NCBI RefSeq assembly: GCF_004402485.1
Contig: NZ_SOFG01000004.1
Coordinates: 496,001 to 560,000, forward strand
From: Cryobacterium algoricola
GTDB lineage: Bacteria > Actinomycetota > Actinomycetes > Actinomycetales > Microbacteriaceae
Reading direction: 5' to 3'
Length of the DNA stretch: 64,000 bases
Shown here: in pieces, positions 39,226 through 48,743 of the stretch
How the letters are laid out: every line of letters starts with the position of its first letter
How positions within the stretch are numbered: the stretch's first letter is position 1
Program-made: the position numbers and the translations under genes
The notes under the pieces: model-generated
Database searches by the model: none
Told to the model about the DNA's origin: nothing
The model's input: only the letters and a program-made list of their open reading frames with translations

Positions 39226-40485
39226 TCAGGCGTTCCGCACCCAGCCGGTCGCACGCTCGCGCGCGGCGCCTTCGAGCCCGAGGGCACCGAGCGCGGCACG
39301 CACAGACATGGTGGAGAGGCCGGCGCGGCGGGCGAGGTCGCCGACTTCGCGTGGGGACCGGCCGCTCAGGGCGTCGAAGACCCGCACCTGTTCACTGGTG
39401 CGCCCGCCGCCCGCGATCCCGCGTTCCGATTCCGTCTCTGATTCCGGAAAGTCCAGAGGCACCTGGACCAGGTGCTCGGCGACGAGTTCCGCCATTTCGG
39501 CGGCCGTGGTCACGCAGACGGCGTCGTACTCGCGGATCAGCCGGTGACACCCGGCTGAGGCCGGTGACGTGACCGGGCCAGGCACGGCGCCGAGCGGCCG
39601 CCCGAGGGTGGCCGCGTGGCCGGCGGTATTGAGCGATCCGGACCGCCACCCTGCCTCCAGGACGATGGTGGCCAGACTGGTCGCGGCAATCAGCCGATTC
39701 CGCTGCAGGAACCGCCACTTGGTGGGCGCGGCCCCGCACGGGAGCTCGGAGATGACGGCACCCTCCGCGGCGATCCGCTCGAGGAGGTCGACGTGTCCGC
39801 TCGGATATGGCCGGTCCACTCCCCCGGCGAGAAACGCCACGGTTCGACCGCTGCTCGCCAGTGCCGCTTTGTGCGCCATCCCGTCGATCCCGTACGCGGC
39901 GCCGCTGATGATCGCGAATCCACGGTCCACGAGTCCGGCGGAAGCTTCCATCGCGATGTGCTCGCCGTAGCGGGTGGCGGCCCGGGCGCCGACAAGGGCG
40001 ATCGACTCCCGGAACGCGCCGAGGGCATCGGCCGGGCCACGCCACCAGAGGGCGAGCGGGGCGTGTACCCCGAGGTCCTCGAGCCCGGCCGGCCAGTCGT
40101 GGTCACCGGGGATAGCCAGCCGTGCGCCCGATCGCGCAGCCTGCCGAAGCGAAATCATGACGACGACAGGATCGAGCCGCGGGCGCCAGCGCTCCAGGGC
40201 GCGGTCGAGTCCGGCGGCGACGACCGTTCCCTGCTCCACCCCCGCGGCGAGGAGCTCCCGGGCAACACGGTCAGGTGACCAGGCTTCGATCACGAGGCGC
40301 AGGGCGGGAACAGCGCCGAGCGCCCTCACGACGAGACCTGCGGTCCCATCGCCGGGTTCGCTGATGCACGACCAGGCCGCGCGAGCGTGCAGCTCGGCCG
40401 CGAGCTCCACGGTCAGGGCGGCCCCGGGTGGGCGCACGCCGGTCGCGAGGTCCATCATCGTGGTCTCATCGGGTTCGAATGGCAT
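39226..40485 (-). CDS. dprA: DNA-processing protein DprA
   Basis: Loads RecA on incoming single-stranded DNA in transformation. The 419-aa protein has an N-terminal extension (to ~150), then the Rossmann core: SIALVGARAATRYGEHIAMEASAGL, IISGAAYGIDGMAHKAAL, FLAGGVDRPYPSGH, SELPCGAAPTKWRFLQRNRLIAATS, and EAGWRSGSLNTAGHAATLGRPLGAVPGP. A C-terminal winged-helix (DUF/DprA-WH; REVGDLARRAGLSTMSVRAAL) follows. With yifB (37 nt upstream) and yraN it forms the usual competence-like trio. Confidence 0.96.
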   Translation of the reverse strand: MPFEPDETTMMDLATGVRPPGAALTVELAAELHARAAWSCISEPGDGTAGLVVRALGAVPALRLVIEAWSPDRVARELLAAGVEQGTVVAAGLDRALERWRPRLDPVVVMISLRQAARSGARLAIPGDHDWPAGLEDLGVHAPLALWWRGPADALGAFRESIALVGARAATRYGEHIAMEASAGLVDRGFAIISGAAYGIDGMAHKAALASSGRTVAFLAGGVDRPYPSGHVDLLERIAAEGAVISELPCGAAPTKWRFLQRNRLIAATSLATIVLEAGWRSGSLNTAGHAATLGRPLGAVPGPVTSPASAGCHRLIREYDAVCVTTAAEMAELVAEHLVQVPLDFPESETESERGIAGGGRTSEQVRVFDALSGRSPREVGDLARRAGLSTMSVRAALGALGLEGAARERATGWVRNA

Positions 40486-40521
40486 CGTGCGTCCTGTCCT
40501 TCCGTCGGTGGATGTCCGGCT

Positions 40522-42063
40522 CTAGCCGGTGCGCAGGTAGAGAGCCTGCCCGAGCTGCTCGACACCGGGCAGATCGGCGCCCTCGAGGTCGGCGATCGAC
40601 CAGGCGACGCGGAGCACCCGGTCATAGCCGCGCATGGTGATGCCACCGCGTTCCAGTGCTCGATCGAGCGCGGCCGTCGTCGCCCGGTCGAGGCGCAGGT
40701 GCCTGCCGCGGAGCCAGGAACCGGGCACCGCGGAGTTGAGCGACCAGGGTGTGCCGGCGAGGCGCTCCCGTGCGGCGCCCCTGGCCTGGATCACCCGTTC
40801 CCGCGCCGCGGAGCTCGTCAGGCGAGGTTCCTCGGCAGCGAGCCGCAACTGGGCAGCCGTGATCCGGTTCACGTGCAGTTGGATGTCGATCCGGTCCAGC
40901 AGCGGCCCGGAGATACGGGCGAGGTACCGCCGCCGGGCGCTCGGCGGGCACGAGCACTCGAGGCCGGCGACGCCGTACTGCCCGCACGGGCACGGATTCG
41001 CGGCCATCACGAGCTGGAACCGTGCCGGGAAGTGGGCGACGGCGTTGGCGCGGTGAATGCTGATCATTCCGGATTCGAGCGGCTGCCGGAGGGCATCGAG
41101 AACGGCCGATGCGAACTCGGGCGCCTCATCGAGGAAGAGTACCCCGTGACAGGCGCGGGCGGCGGCGCCCGGCCGGATCTGGCCGCTGCCGCCGCCGACC
41201 ATGGCCGCGGCCGTCGCCGTGTGATGCGGCGCTTCGAGCGGCGGCCGGGTCACGAGGGAGCGGCCGAGTCCGCGGCCGCCGAGGGACCGCAGCGAACTCG
41301 CCTCAAGGGAGGCGGCCGGGTCCAGGTCGGGCAGGAGCCCGGGCAGGCGGGCGGCGAGCATGGTCTTGCCGGAGCCGGGCGGCCCGAGCATGAAGAGGTG
41401 GTGGCCGCCGGCCGCCGCGATCTGCAAGGCCAGGATCGCGTCCTCGTTGCCGATGACCTCGGCGAGGTCCGGTGGCCCGGCGTCGGCGTCGTTCCCGACC
41501 GGCCCGGCTTCTGCGGGCCATTCGATCGTGTCGACCGGCACCGGTGTGAGCTCTGCCCCATGCCAGATCGCCGCCTCGCGGAGGGAGGCGACCCCGATCA
41601 CGGTGATGCCGGGCACGAGTTCTGCTTCTGCGGCGTTTCCGGCGGGGACCATGACGGTGCGGTGGCCGAGCCGCGACGCCGCGATCACTGCGGGCAGCAT
41701 GCCGGGGACTGGTCGAAGACGCCCGTCGAGCGCGAGCTCGCCGATGTGCACGACCGAGCCGACCGACCGAGCCGCGATGACCCCGTCCGCGGCAAGGCAC
41801 GCGAGCGCGATTGCGAGGTCGAACCCCGAACCGTGTTTCGGCAGTGCCGCCGGCGACAGGTTGATCGTGAGCTTGTTGTGGGTCAGCGGGCAGCCGGAGT
41901 TCTTTGCCGCGGCCCGAACCCGCTCGGTCGCCTCGGAGAGCGCCGCGTCCGGCAGGCCGATCAGCACCATGCCGGGGAGCTGGCTCGAGATATCGGCCTC
42001 GACTTCGACGAGCGCCCCGGTCAGCCCGAGCAGGGCGACGGCGTGGGTCCGGGCGAGGCCCAT
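40522..42063 (-). CDS. YifB/ComM family Mg-chelatase-like AAA+ ATPase
   Basis: A 513-aa AAA+ protein; ComM, its relative, is a branch-migration helicase used during natural transformation. N-terminal Lon-like domain MGLARTHAVALLGLTGALVEVEADIS, then Walker A in MLGPPGSGKTMLAARLPGLLP, Walker B in HGVLFLDEAPEF, a zinc-like cluster NPCPCGQYGVAGLECSCPP, and the sensor-2 MRGYDRVLRVAWSIADLEG. I chose ATG 42063, matching the family start; GTG 42087 is in frame upstream. Conserved neighbours yraN and dprA. Confidence 0.94.
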   Translation of the reverse strand: MGLARTHAVALLGLTGALVEVEADISSQLPGMVLIGLPDAALSEATERVRAAAKNSGCPLTHNKLTINLSPAALPKHGSGFDLAIALACLAADGVIAARSVGSVVHIGELALDGRLRPVPGMLPAVIAASRLGHRTVMVPAGNAAEAELVPGITVIGVASLREAAIWHGAELTPVPVDTIEWPAEAGPVGNDADAGPPDLAEVIGNEDAILALQIAAAGGHHLFMLGPPGSGKTMLAARLPGLLPDLDPAASLEASSLRSLGGRGLGRSLVTRPPLEAPHHTATAAAMVGGGSGQIRPGAAARACHGVLFLDEAPEFASAVLDALRQPLESGMISIHRANAVAHFPARFQLVMAANPCPCGQYGVAGLECSCPPSARRRYLARISGPLLDRIDIQLHVNRITAAQLRLAAEEPRLTSSAARERVIQARGAARERLAGTPWSLNSAVPGSWLRGRHLRLDRATTAALDRALERGGITMRGYDRVLRVAWSIADLEGADLPGVEQLGQALYLRTG

Positions 42064-42130
42064 CAGGCTGCGCCCATCAGACGGCACTCACGAGACCGCG
42101 CTCTCGGAACACGCTTTCGGAACGCGCTCA

Positions 42131-42487
42131 CTAGAACACACCGGGCAGGTGCTCGATCACCGGGACGGCACCGGGGGCGAGGATCACCGCGATCGCGTCG
42201 ATCCTGATCCGCCCCGGCCAGGCATCCGCCTGCTCGCACCACGCCGCTGCGAGTCTGCGGAGCCGGGCGAGCTTGACGACGGTGATCGCCTCGAACGGAT
42301 GCCCGAAACCGGTCCCCGAACGCGTCTTCACCTCGACGAAGGCGACCTCCCCGTCCTGCTCGACGACGAGGTCGATTTCGCCCTGCTCGCACCGCCAGTT
42401 GCGGGCGAGGAGCGTATACCCGGCAGCGGTGAGGAACCGTGCCGCGTGCTCCTCACCGAGCCTGCCCAGATCGTCTTTGTGTGCCAC
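42131..42487 (-). CDS. yraN: YraN/UPF0102 endonuclease-like protein
   Basis: A 118-aa protein with the PD-(D/E)XK-like core of UPF0102: GEEHAARFLTAAGYTLLARNWRCEQGEIDLVVEQDGEVAFVEVKTR, where GEIDLV and FVEVK give the catalytic acids and lysine. It starts at ATG 42487 and is followed 67 nt later by the yifB start. Conserved synteny with yifB and dprA across bacteria suggests a role in DNA uptake or recombination; the biochemical role is not settled. Between this gene and the SGNH gene (42488-42649) I see no gene. Confidence 0.94.
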   Translation of the reverse strand: MAHKDDLGRLGEEHAARFLTAAGYTLLARNWRCEQGEIDLVVEQDGEVAFVEVKTRSGTGFGHPFEAITVVKLARLRRLAAAWCEQADAWPGRIRIDAIAVILAPGAVPVIEHLPGVF

Positions 42488-42649
42488 GACTGCCTCCCAC
42501 GGACAGGATGCCGGGGGTGGGCCACCCTCCGCGGGGACGTCCTCGACCGGTGGACAGCGGGCCGACGTCGACGCCTGGTGAGGAGAGTCGGAAAGTCACT
42601 CTCCGAGAGTCCGTGCACCGTCCCGGCGGGACTCCTGGGCCCCGGGAGA

Positions 42650-43369
42650 CTAGAAGCCGAGGCTCCTGAGCGCCTCGTCCATGCGCTCGGCGAGCACCCG
42701 GTATCCCTCGTCGTTCGGGTGCAGGCCGTCGCCGGCCTTCCATTCCGGGTGGCCGTCGAGCCAGTGCGAGGCGCCGGGGATGTAGTCGGCGTCGATCGCC
42801 GCCGCGCCCGCGCTCACCCAGTCGATGATCTGCTGGACCGAGCCTGGCCGGTCGTCGGTGTACCAGAACGGCTCGACCACGATGACGCGTGCGGCCGGAA
42901 GCGCCGCACTGATTCTGGTGAAGTCGGCGGTGATGGCGGAGCGGATGCGGTCGGCGCGAGCGGGCATCGAGAAGTCGTCGTTGAGACCCATCGTCACGAT
43001 CACGATGTCGGGGCGGGCGTCGATGACCTGGTCGACGAGGTCAGTCGGCACGTCGGCCCGGTGGTTCACAAAACCGAGGCCGTTCACGCTCGGGTTCACC
43101 TCGGTCCAGCCGTGCTCGACGGAAACGAGCGTCGACCACCGATGTTCTGGACTCGAAGCCCCGGTCCCGAGCGTGTACGAGTCTCCGTAGAACGCCACGA
43201 CGGGACCGCCACCCGGAGACCCCGCCGTCGCCGCCGGAATCGGTTCGGTCGGTACCGCACGTCCGACCGAACCGATCACGGCGACGAGTCCGACGACGAC
43301 GGCCACAGACCCCACCCACAGGGCCAGGACGGTTCGGGTCATTCGTCGGGGTGTCCTCACACCAGTCAT
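42650..43369 (-). CDS. Secreted SGNH/GDSL hydrolase
   Basis: A 239-aa protein with an N-terminal membrane segment (TRTVLALWVGSVAVVVGLVAVIGSV, ~11-35), so secreted or anchored. SGNH blocks are in order: Ser in VAFYGDSYTLGTG (block I), Gly in NGLGFVNH (II), Asn in MGLNDDF (III), and Asp/His in GDGLHPNDEGY (V). Such enzymes are esterases, acetyl-hydrolases or lipases; substrate unknown. ATG 43369 (or the Met 9 codons on) is the likely start. It follows the dipeptidase gene by 49 nt on the same strand. Confidence 0.88.
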   Translation of the reverse strand: MTGVRTPRRMTRTVLALWVGSVAVVVGLVAVIGSVGRAVPTEPIPAATAGSPGGGPVVAFYGDSYTLGTGASSPEHRWSTLVSVEHGWTEVNPSVNGLGFVNHRADVPTDLVDQVIDARPDIVIVTMGLNDDFSMPARADRIRSAITADFTRISAALPAARVIVVEPFWYTDDRPGSVQQIIDWVSAGAAAIDADYIPGASHWLDGHPEWKAGDGLHPNDEGYRVLAERMDEALRSLGF

Positions 43370-43418
43370 TCGGAGCAGGACTCGCAGTGGTTTGCCCGGC
43401 GGTGCGGGAAAGATCCGG

Positions 43419-44543
43419 TCACGACACCAGCCGGGGCGTGCCGGTCCCCGCTGCCGCGAATGCGGCATCCGTCGCCCGGAGCACGCGCAGCACGTTCGCC
43501 CCGCCGAGTGCGGCGAGCTCGACGGCGGTCCAGCCCCGCGCGGCGAGCTCGGTGAGGAGGGCCGGGTAGCCGTCGACGCCCTCGAGGCCGACCGGGAATT
43601 CGTCGGTGCCGTCGAAATCGCCGCCGAGGCCGATGTGCCGGATCCCCGCGACCCGGCGGGCGTGCTCGATGTGGGCGATGACCTCGTCGAGGGTGACCGT
43701 CGGCGCGGGGCCGTCCCTGGGGCCGTCGAACCACGCGGAGAAGTCCGGGGAGAGGAACTGCGGAACGAAGGTGAGCATCAGCACGCCGTCGTTGTCCCGC
43801 AGGCGTTCGAGCACGTCGTCCGGGACATTCCGCGGGTGGTCCGTGACCGCGGCGCAGGAGCTGTGGCTGAAGATCACCGGTGCGGTCGTGACGGAGAGCG
43901 CCGCGTGCGCGGTCGCCGGGGAGACGTGGGACAGGTCGACGAGCATGCCGAGCCGGTTCATCTCACGCACGTACTCGGCACCGCGTTCGGTGAGGCCGCC
44001 GTGCACGGGCTCGTCTGTGCCAGAGTCCGCCCAGGTCGTGTTGTGCACGTGCGTGAGCGTGAGGTAGCGCACCCCGAGCCGCGCGAACATCCGCAGCACG
44101 GCCGGCGAGTCGTTGAGGCTGTGCGCGCCCTCTGCGCCGAGGAGCGACGCGATCCTGCCGTGGGCCCTGGCCGACTCGACGTCGGCGGCGCTCCGGGCGA
44201 TCTGGAAGTCGTCCGGGTAACGCGCCGCGAGTCGGTAGACCCAGTCGATCTGCTCGAGGGTGCCCTGAACGGCGTCGGCGCCCAGCGATTCGTCGCTCAC
44301 GTAGACCGACCAGAACTGCGCGCCCACGCGTCCGGCCCGGAGCCGCTCGATGTCGGTGTCGGTCGTCAGACCCCGCTCGAGTCCCTCGACGGAGTACGCC
44401 CGGTTCTCCCGGCACTCCCAGGCCCAGTCGTTGTGGCCGTCGACGAGGGGCGCGAGTTCGAGGGCGCGGTCGACGACCGCGGCAGCATGATCCGGCGACG
44501 GGGCAGGGGCGGCGGGGTTCTGGGCGGCGGATGCGGGGGGCAT
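43419..44543 (-). CDS. Membrane dipeptidase (peptidase M19)
   Basis: A 374-aa zinc dipeptidase of the renal dipeptidase family: [18 protein letters not shown] (HxD metal ligands), [20 protein letters not shown] (Glu bridging the metals), [44 protein letters not shown] and [14 protein letters not shown]. There is no signal peptide, so it is probably cytosolic despite the family name. The first ~20 residues are Ala/Pro-rich. It diverges from the Ddn-like gene. Confidence 0.93.
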   Translation of the reverse strand: MPPASAAQNPAAPAPSPDHAAAVVDRALELAPLVDGHNDWAWECRENRAYSVEGLERGLTTDTDIERLRAGRVGAQFWSVYVSDESLGADAVQGTLEQIDWVYRLAARYPDDFQIARSAADVESARAHGRIASLLGAEGAHSLNDSPAVLRMFARLGVRYLTLTHVHNTTWADSGTDEPVHGGLTERGAEYVREMNRLGMLVDLSHVSPATAHAALSVTTAPVIFSHSSCAAVTDHPRNVPDDVLERLRDNDGVLMLTFVPQFLSPDFSAWFDGPRDGPAPTVTLDEVIAHIEHARRVAGIRHIGLGGDFDGTDEFPVGLEGVDGYPALLTELAARGWTAVELAALGGANVLRVLRATDAAFAAAGTGTPRLVS

Positions 44544-44626
44544 GGTCCCACGCTAGTGCCGCCGTTCCCTGCGCGTCACCCCGTTCCCGCCAGCGCCGGT
44601 GCGGTGCGGGTTACTAGGCTGGGACC

Positions 44627-45067
44627 ATGGGATTACGCGACAGGTTGGTCGACCTCGGCATGAAGACGATGAGTCTCACGCACCGGGCCGTGCTCAAGGC
44701 GTCCGGTGGCCGGTTGCTCGCCTCGTTCGGGCCGATCCCGGTCGTCGAACTGCACACGATCGGCCGCTCGACCGGCAAGCGCCGCACGACCATGCTCACG
44801 GCCCCGATCCACGACCGGAACCGCTTCGTGCTGATCGCCTCGAAGGGCGGCAGCGACCGGAACCCGCAGTGGTACCTCAACCTCGTCGCGAACCCCGACG
44901 TCGAACTCACCGTGCACGGCACGACGAAGAAGCTGCGGGCTCGTACTGCAGACGGCGCGGAGAAGGCGGAGTTGTGGCCGCAGATCGTCGCCGCGTACAA
45001 GGGCTACGAGGGCTACCAGCAGAAGACGAGCCGGGACATCCCCGTCGTGGTCTGCGAGCCGCGCTAG
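44627..45067 (+). CDS. Ddn-like deazaflavin (F420)-dependent nitroreductase family protein
   Basis: A 146-aa split-barrel protein: VVELHTIGRSTGKRRTTMLTAPIHDRNRFVLIASKGGSDRNPQWYLNLVANPDVELTV is the complete signature of the nitroreductase/deazaflavin-dependent oxidoreductase family, with KGGSDRNPQW binding F420. It ends TSRDIPVVVCEPR. Members reduce quinones or nitro compounds with F420H2; a luciferase-like F420 candidate lies at 52.6 kb. The N-terminal helix GLRDRLVDLGMKTMSLTH may touch the membrane. ATG 44627. Confidence 0.92.
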   Translation: MGLRDRLVDLGMKTMSLTHRAVLKASGGRLLASFGPIPVVELHTIGRSTGKRRTTMLTAPIHDRNRFVLIASKGGSDRNPQWYLNLVANPDVELTVHGTTKKLRARTADGAEKAELWPQIVAAYKGYEGYQQKTSRDIPVVVCEPR

Positions 45068-45097
45068 AAAGCCCCGCTGGGGACTCCTGCCCGGAGG

Positions 45098-45421
45098 CTA
45101 CTCGTCGAGCGCGAGTTCCTTGGGCAGTTCGAATTCCTTCGAGGCCAGTTCCTCGACGTTGACGTCCTTGAACGTCAGCACGCGCACCGACTTCACGAAG
45201 CGGTCGGAGCGGTACACGTCCCAGACCCAGACGTCCTTCATGTTCAGTTCGAAGTAGAAGTCGTGCTCGGTGTCCCGGCGCACGAGTTCGACCTCATTGG
45301 CCAGGTAGAAGCGCCGTTCCGTCTCGACGACGTACTGGAACTGCCCGACGACATCCCGGTATTCGCGGTACAGGGCCAACTCGACCTCGCGGTCGTAGTC
45401 TTCGAACTCTTCTTCTTCCAT
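45098..45421 (-). CDS. DUF2469 protein (actinobacterial)
   Basis: A 107-residue acidic protein: MEEEEFEDYDREVELALYREYRDVVGQFQYVVETERRFYLANEVEL and then YFELNMKDVWVWDVYRSDRFVKSVRVLTFKDVNVEEL. This is the DUF2469 family, found in actinobacteria directly downstream of rnhB, as here (12 nt). Function unknown. No membrane segment. The length is typical. Confidence 0.93.
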   Translation of the reverse strand: MEEEEFEDYDREVELALYREYRDVVGQFQYVVETERRFYLANEVELVRRDTEHDFYFELNMKDVWVWDVYRSDRFVKSVRVLTFKDVNVEELASKEFELPKELALDE

Positions 45422-45433
45422 GGTGAGACAATC

Positions 45434-46078
45434 CTACGCTGAGATGGTCAGCCACGATTTGCGATGGAGCCCGGTCGGTCCGAGGCGACCGATCGCAGCC
45501 ATGTGCTCCGCACTGCCGTAGCCCTTGTTGCCCGCCCATCCGTATCCGGGCGTGGCCGCATCCGCTGCGATCATCAGCCCGTCGCGGTGCACTTTCGCGA
45601 TCACGGATGCCGCGGACACGGACGCGCAGTCCTGGTCGGCCCGGATCCGGGTCACCACCGACAAAGGCGTCGCGAGGGCCTTGTTGAGGTAGTCGTCGTT
45701 GCCGTCGAGGAGCACGACGCTTCCCCGGACATCCACTCCCGCGGCGAACAGCTCGGCGAGGGCACGCTTGCCCGCGAGCCCGAGGGCGGCGATGATGCCG
45801 ATCTCGTCCACCTCGCTGGCGGAGGCGAGCCCGACGGCGGAGTGCAGCACCCAGGCGACCGCGAGCGGTGCGAGGGCTTCACGGCGCGGCTGGCTAAGCA
45901 TCTTCGAGTCGCGGAGGCCGACCGGCATCGTGCCGAGGGTGCCGTCGATCGCCGCGACACCGACCCCGACCGGTCCGGCGAGGGCGCCACGACCGACCTC
46001 GTCACAGCCGATCACGCAGCTGGCTCCGTCGGCGAGCAGTCCGAGCTCGACCTCGAGGGTCGGATCGCAGACGGCCAT
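45434..46078 (-). CDS. rnhB: Ribonuclease HII
   Basis: Removes ribonucleotides and RNA-DNA junctions from DNA. The 214-aa protein has VIGCDEVGRGALAGPVGVGVAAI, the DEVGRG active site, LRDSKMLSQPRREALAPL, and a second acid block ADQDCASVSAASVIAKVHRD. It starts immediately after the lepB stop (0 nt between), so the two are read as one mRNA. Confidence 0.97.
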   Translation of the reverse strand: MAVCDPTLEVELGLLADGASCVIGCDEVGRGALAGPVGVGVAAIDGTLGTMPVGLRDSKMLSQPRREALAPLAVAWVLHSAVGLASASEVDEIGIIAALGLAGKRALAELFAAGVDVRGSVVLLDGNDDYLNKALATPLSVVTRIRADQDCASVSAASVIAKVHRDGLMIAADAATPGYGWAGNKGYGSAEHMAAIGRLGPTGLHRKSWLTISA

Positions 46079-46828
46079 CTACTTCGTCTCCGGGGAGACC
46101 CCTCGGAAGACTTCCGGGTAGTCGTCGAGCCAGGTCCACCGGGACAGCGGCCAGCTGATGACGAGGGCGCGGCCGACGACGTTGTCGATCGGAACGAAGC
46201 CCTTTCCGGGGGTGTCGCCGTTGTACCGGGAATCCTTGGAGTTGTAGCGGTTGTCGCCCATCACCCAGAGGGAGTTCGCCGGCACGACGACGTCGAAGTT
46301 GTCCTTGGAGACTGCGGTGGCCCCCGCGGGAAGGTTCACGTAGGGCTCGGAGAGGGGTACGTCGTTGACGCTCATCTGGCCGAGGGCGTTGCAGCAGCTG
46401 ACGTGGTCGCCCGGCAGTCCGATGACCCGCTTGATCAGGTGGTCGTTGCTGTCCGGCGCGGAGAGGCCGACGACGGAGAGGAGCCAGTCGAGGCCGGCGG
46501 CGACCGGGTTCTGCTGCACGGCGGCCTGCGGAAGGAGCCAGCCGCCCGGGTCACGGAACACGACGACGTCTCCGCGCTGGATGGGCATCAGCTTCGGTTC
46601 CAGCTCGTTCACGATGATGCGGTCATTGACCAGGAGGGTGTTCTCCATCGACCCCGAGGGGATGTAGAACGACCGGACGAGGAAGGTCTTGATCAGGAAG
46701 GAGATGAGCAACGCCACCACGAAAATGATCAAGAGGTCGCGAAAGAAGATCGCCACGCCGCGCTTGCTGCGCTGTGGTGCTTCCGATGCCAGGCGATCCG
46801 ATCGCGTGGGCAGAGAATTGTCTGTCAT
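46079..46828 (-). CDS. lepB: Signal peptidase I
   Basis: Cleaves Sec and Tat signal peptides at the outer face of the membrane. One N-terminal helix (LLIIFVVALLISFLIKTFLV) precedes the catalytic Ser60 (IPSGSMENTL). The general-base Lys133 is in DHLIKRVIGLPGD. VMGDNRYNSKDSR and VGRALVISWPLSRW are boxes D and E of the family. 249 aa. ATG 46828. A strong terminator lies between rplS and this gene, so lepB likely has its own promoter. Confidence 0.97.
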   Translation of the reverse strand: MTDNSLPTRSDRLASEAPQRSKRGVAIFFRDLLIIFVVALLISFLIKTFLVRSFYIPSGSMENTLLVNDRIIVNELEPKLMPIQRGDVVVFRDPGGWLLPQAAVQQNPVAAGLDWLLSVVGLSAPDSNDHLIKRVIGLPGDHVSCCNALGQMSVNDVPLSEPYVNLPAGATAVSKDNFDVVVPANSLWVMGDNRYNSKDSRYNGDTPGKGFVPIDNVVGRALVISWPLSRWTWLDDYPEVFRGVSPETK

Positions 46829-46835
46829 TAAACCG

Positions 46836-46874
46836 CCTGAGCTCCTGACCCAGTGTACGGGTCAGGAGCTCAGG
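46836..46874 (-). terminator. Strong terminator hairpin after rplS
   Basis: Arms 46836-46851 and 46859-46874 pair perfectly over 16 bp (core GAGCTCCTGACCC/GGGTCAGGAGCTC) around a 7-nt loop. On the minus strand it is followed by GGTTTAAT. It lies 40 nt after the rplS stop and just before lepB. Confidence 0.8.
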
Positions 46875-46914
46875 GTGAAACGCAGCCGGAGCTGGGAATC
46901 GGGTGTGACGAGTC

Positions 46915-47259
46915 TTAGTCGCGCTTTTCCTTGATCTTGGCCTTCTTGCCACGCAGGTTGCGCAGGTAGTACAGCTTCGCGCGACGCACGTCTCCGCGGG
47001 TGACGACCTCAATGTGGTCGATAACCGGGGAGTGCACCGGGAAGGTACGCTCGACGCCGACCTGGAAGCTGACCTTGCGAACGCAGAACGTTTCGCGGAC
47101 GCCTTCGCCGGAACGGCCGATGACGACACCCTGGAAGACCTGCACGCGCGAGCGTGCGCCTTCAACGATGTTGACGTGAACCTTGACGGTATCGCCGGCG
47201 CGGAACGCCGGGATGTCCTTCCGGAGTGATGGGGCATCCACCTGGTCGAGAATATGCAT
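46915..47259 (-). CDS. rplS: 50S ribosomal protein L19
   Basis: The start [34 protein letters not shown] at ATG 47259 gives 114 aa, the normal size. The core [42 protein letters not shown] and the C-terminal [22 protein letters not shown] are intact. The 47260-47444 gap upstream is its promoter/leader region and has no gene; a TCTAAA lies on the minus strand near 47345 but no -35 is clear. Confidence 0.99.
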   Translation of the reverse strand: MHILDQVDAPSLRKDIPAFRAGDTVKVHVNIVEGARSRVQVFQGVVIGRSGEGVRETFCVRKVSFQVGVERTFPVHSPVIDHIEVVTRGDVRRAKLYYLRNLRGKKAKIKEKRD

Positions 47260-47444
47260 ATTTGTTCGCTCTCTGTATCCGCCACAGGACGAAGACGGCT
47301 GAGGTCGCCCGCGCACAAACGTGCTGGGCGACGACTGATGAGGTTTAGACTGCGCCGAATAGTGCAGCTCCCCTGTGGCAGAGGCATGCTACGGCACAAT
47401 CGCTGATTATGCCACGATCCGAGCCTCCGGCAAAACCGGGCCGG

Positions 47445-47960
47445 CTAGGTGTCTTTCGGCTTCTCCCGCACGACGATGACCGACGGGTCCGGGGTGGGTT
47501 CGAAGCCGATGGGCGACGGATGCTCGCCCGCGGCCGGTTCGGTCGGGGCACCCCCTCTGGCGGTCTCGTCGATCAGCACGATCATCGCCTGCATCCGGCT
47601 CCTGGCGCTCGCGTAGAGCTCCCAGATGGCGAACCAGAAGGCCGCGAGGCCAACGAGCACGACCAGCAACGGCAGCCAGCTCGCACCCGCCGTGAATCCG
47701 GAGGCCACGATCAGGGCGTGCCACAGCGTGAGCACGCCGACGTCACGCCAGGACACGGCCCGTTCCATGCGCACCTCGGTGCGGGCGAAGAACAGCAGGG
47801 CGACGGCCAGCAGGCCAAGGCCGAGGATGATGCCGCCGAAGAAACTGCCGAGCACGGCCCATCCACTCGACTTGAAGAGGGACGCACCGACCAGCAGCCA
47901 CGCCGGAAGCACGAGCACGGCAAGGAATTGCCAGCGATAAAAGACCCTGCGTACGAACAC
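47445..47960 (-). CDS. Uncharacterised four-helix membrane protein
   Basis: 171 aa with about four membrane helices: FLAVLVLPAWLLVGASLF, LGSFFGGIILGLGLLAVALLFF, VGVLTLWHALIVASGFTAGA and LPLLVVLVGLAAFWFAIWELY. A ~45-residue cytosolic Pro/Glu-rich tail follows. A 5-nt basic loop with RTEVRMERAVSW separates helices 2 and 3. No catalytic motif is visible. It starts with GTG 9 nt after the trmD stop, so it is part of the rpsP-trmD operon; it sits where rplS would normally follow trmD. Confidence 0.75.
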   Translation of the reverse strand: MFVRRVFYRWQFLAVLVLPAWLLVGASLFKSSGWAVLGSFFGGIILGLGLLAVALLFFARTEVRMERAVSWRDVGVLTLWHALIVASGFTAGASWLPLLVVLVGLAAFWFAIWELYASARSRMQAMIVLIDETARGGAPTEPAAGEHPSPIGFEPTPDPSVIVVREKPKDT

Positions 47961-47969
47961 GAAGCCAGA

Positions 47970-48734
47970 CTACCCGCGGACGCCTTCCGCAGGCTCTGCG
48001 TTCGCTGGAGGCAGAAGGTCGGGTCGGACCCGCCTGGTGCGCTCGATCTGCTGCTCGTGTCGCCAGCTCGCGATGGCGCCGTGGTTGCCGCTCAGGAGCA
48101 CCGGGGGCACGTCGAGGCCGCGCCAGCTGGAGGGCTTGGTGTAGCTCGGGTACTCGAGGAGTCCGTCCTCGTGGGATTCCTCGACGAGGCTCTCCGGGTT
48201 GCCGACCATACCGGGGATGAGGCGGCCGACGGCTTCGATCATGGCCATCACGGCGACCTCTCCCCCGTTGAGCACGTAGTCGCCGAGGCTGACGAGGCGC
48301 ACACGCCCGCGGGAGGCGAAGTGGTCGAATACGCGTTGGTCGATACCTTCGTAACGCCCGCAGCCGAAGACCAGGTGCGGTTCGGCGGCCAGCTCACGAG
48401 CCATCTTCTGGGTGAAGAGGTCGCCGGCCGGGGACGGGAAGATCAGCAGCGGACCCGCGTCCTCCGCCGCGGCATCCGCTGCCGAGTCGCCTGCCGCGCC
48501 TGTGGTCTCGTCGAGGATCGCATCGAGGGCCTCGCCCCAGGGTTCCGGCTTCATCACCATGCCGGCGCCGCCACCGTACGGGGTGTCGTCAACGGTGTTG
48601 TGCCGGTCGTGGGTGTGGTCGCGCAGGTTGTGCACGAGCACGTCGATGAGCCCGGACTGGCGGGCCTTGCCCAGCAAGGACACGTCGAGGACCGAGAAGA
48701 ACTCCGGGAAGATGGTGAGGATGTCGATGCGCAC
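47970..48734 (-). CDS. trmD: tRNA (guanine-37-N1)-methyltransferase
   Basis: Methylates G37 to prevent frameshifting. It is a SPOUT (knotted) enzyme: [65 protein letters not shown] at the N-terminus, [20 protein letters not shown] and [28 protein letters not shown] (SAM knot), then [16 protein letters not shown]. 254 aa, GTG 48734, 9 nt after the preceding channel gene's stop. Confidence 0.98.
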   Translation of the reverse strand: MRIDILTIFPEFFSVLDVSLLGKARQSGLIDVLVHNLRDHTHDRHNTVDDTPYGGGAGMVMKPEPWGEALDAILDETTGAAGDSAADAAAEDAGPLLIFPSPAGDLFTQKMARELAAEPHLVFGCGRYEGIDQRVFDHFASRGRVRLVSLGDYVLNGGEVAVMAMIEAVGRLIPGMVGNPESLVEESHEDGLLEYPSYTKPSSWRGLDVPPVLLSGNHGAIASWRHEQQIERTRRVRPDLLPPANAEPAEGVRG

Positions 48735-48743
48735 GAAGAAAGC

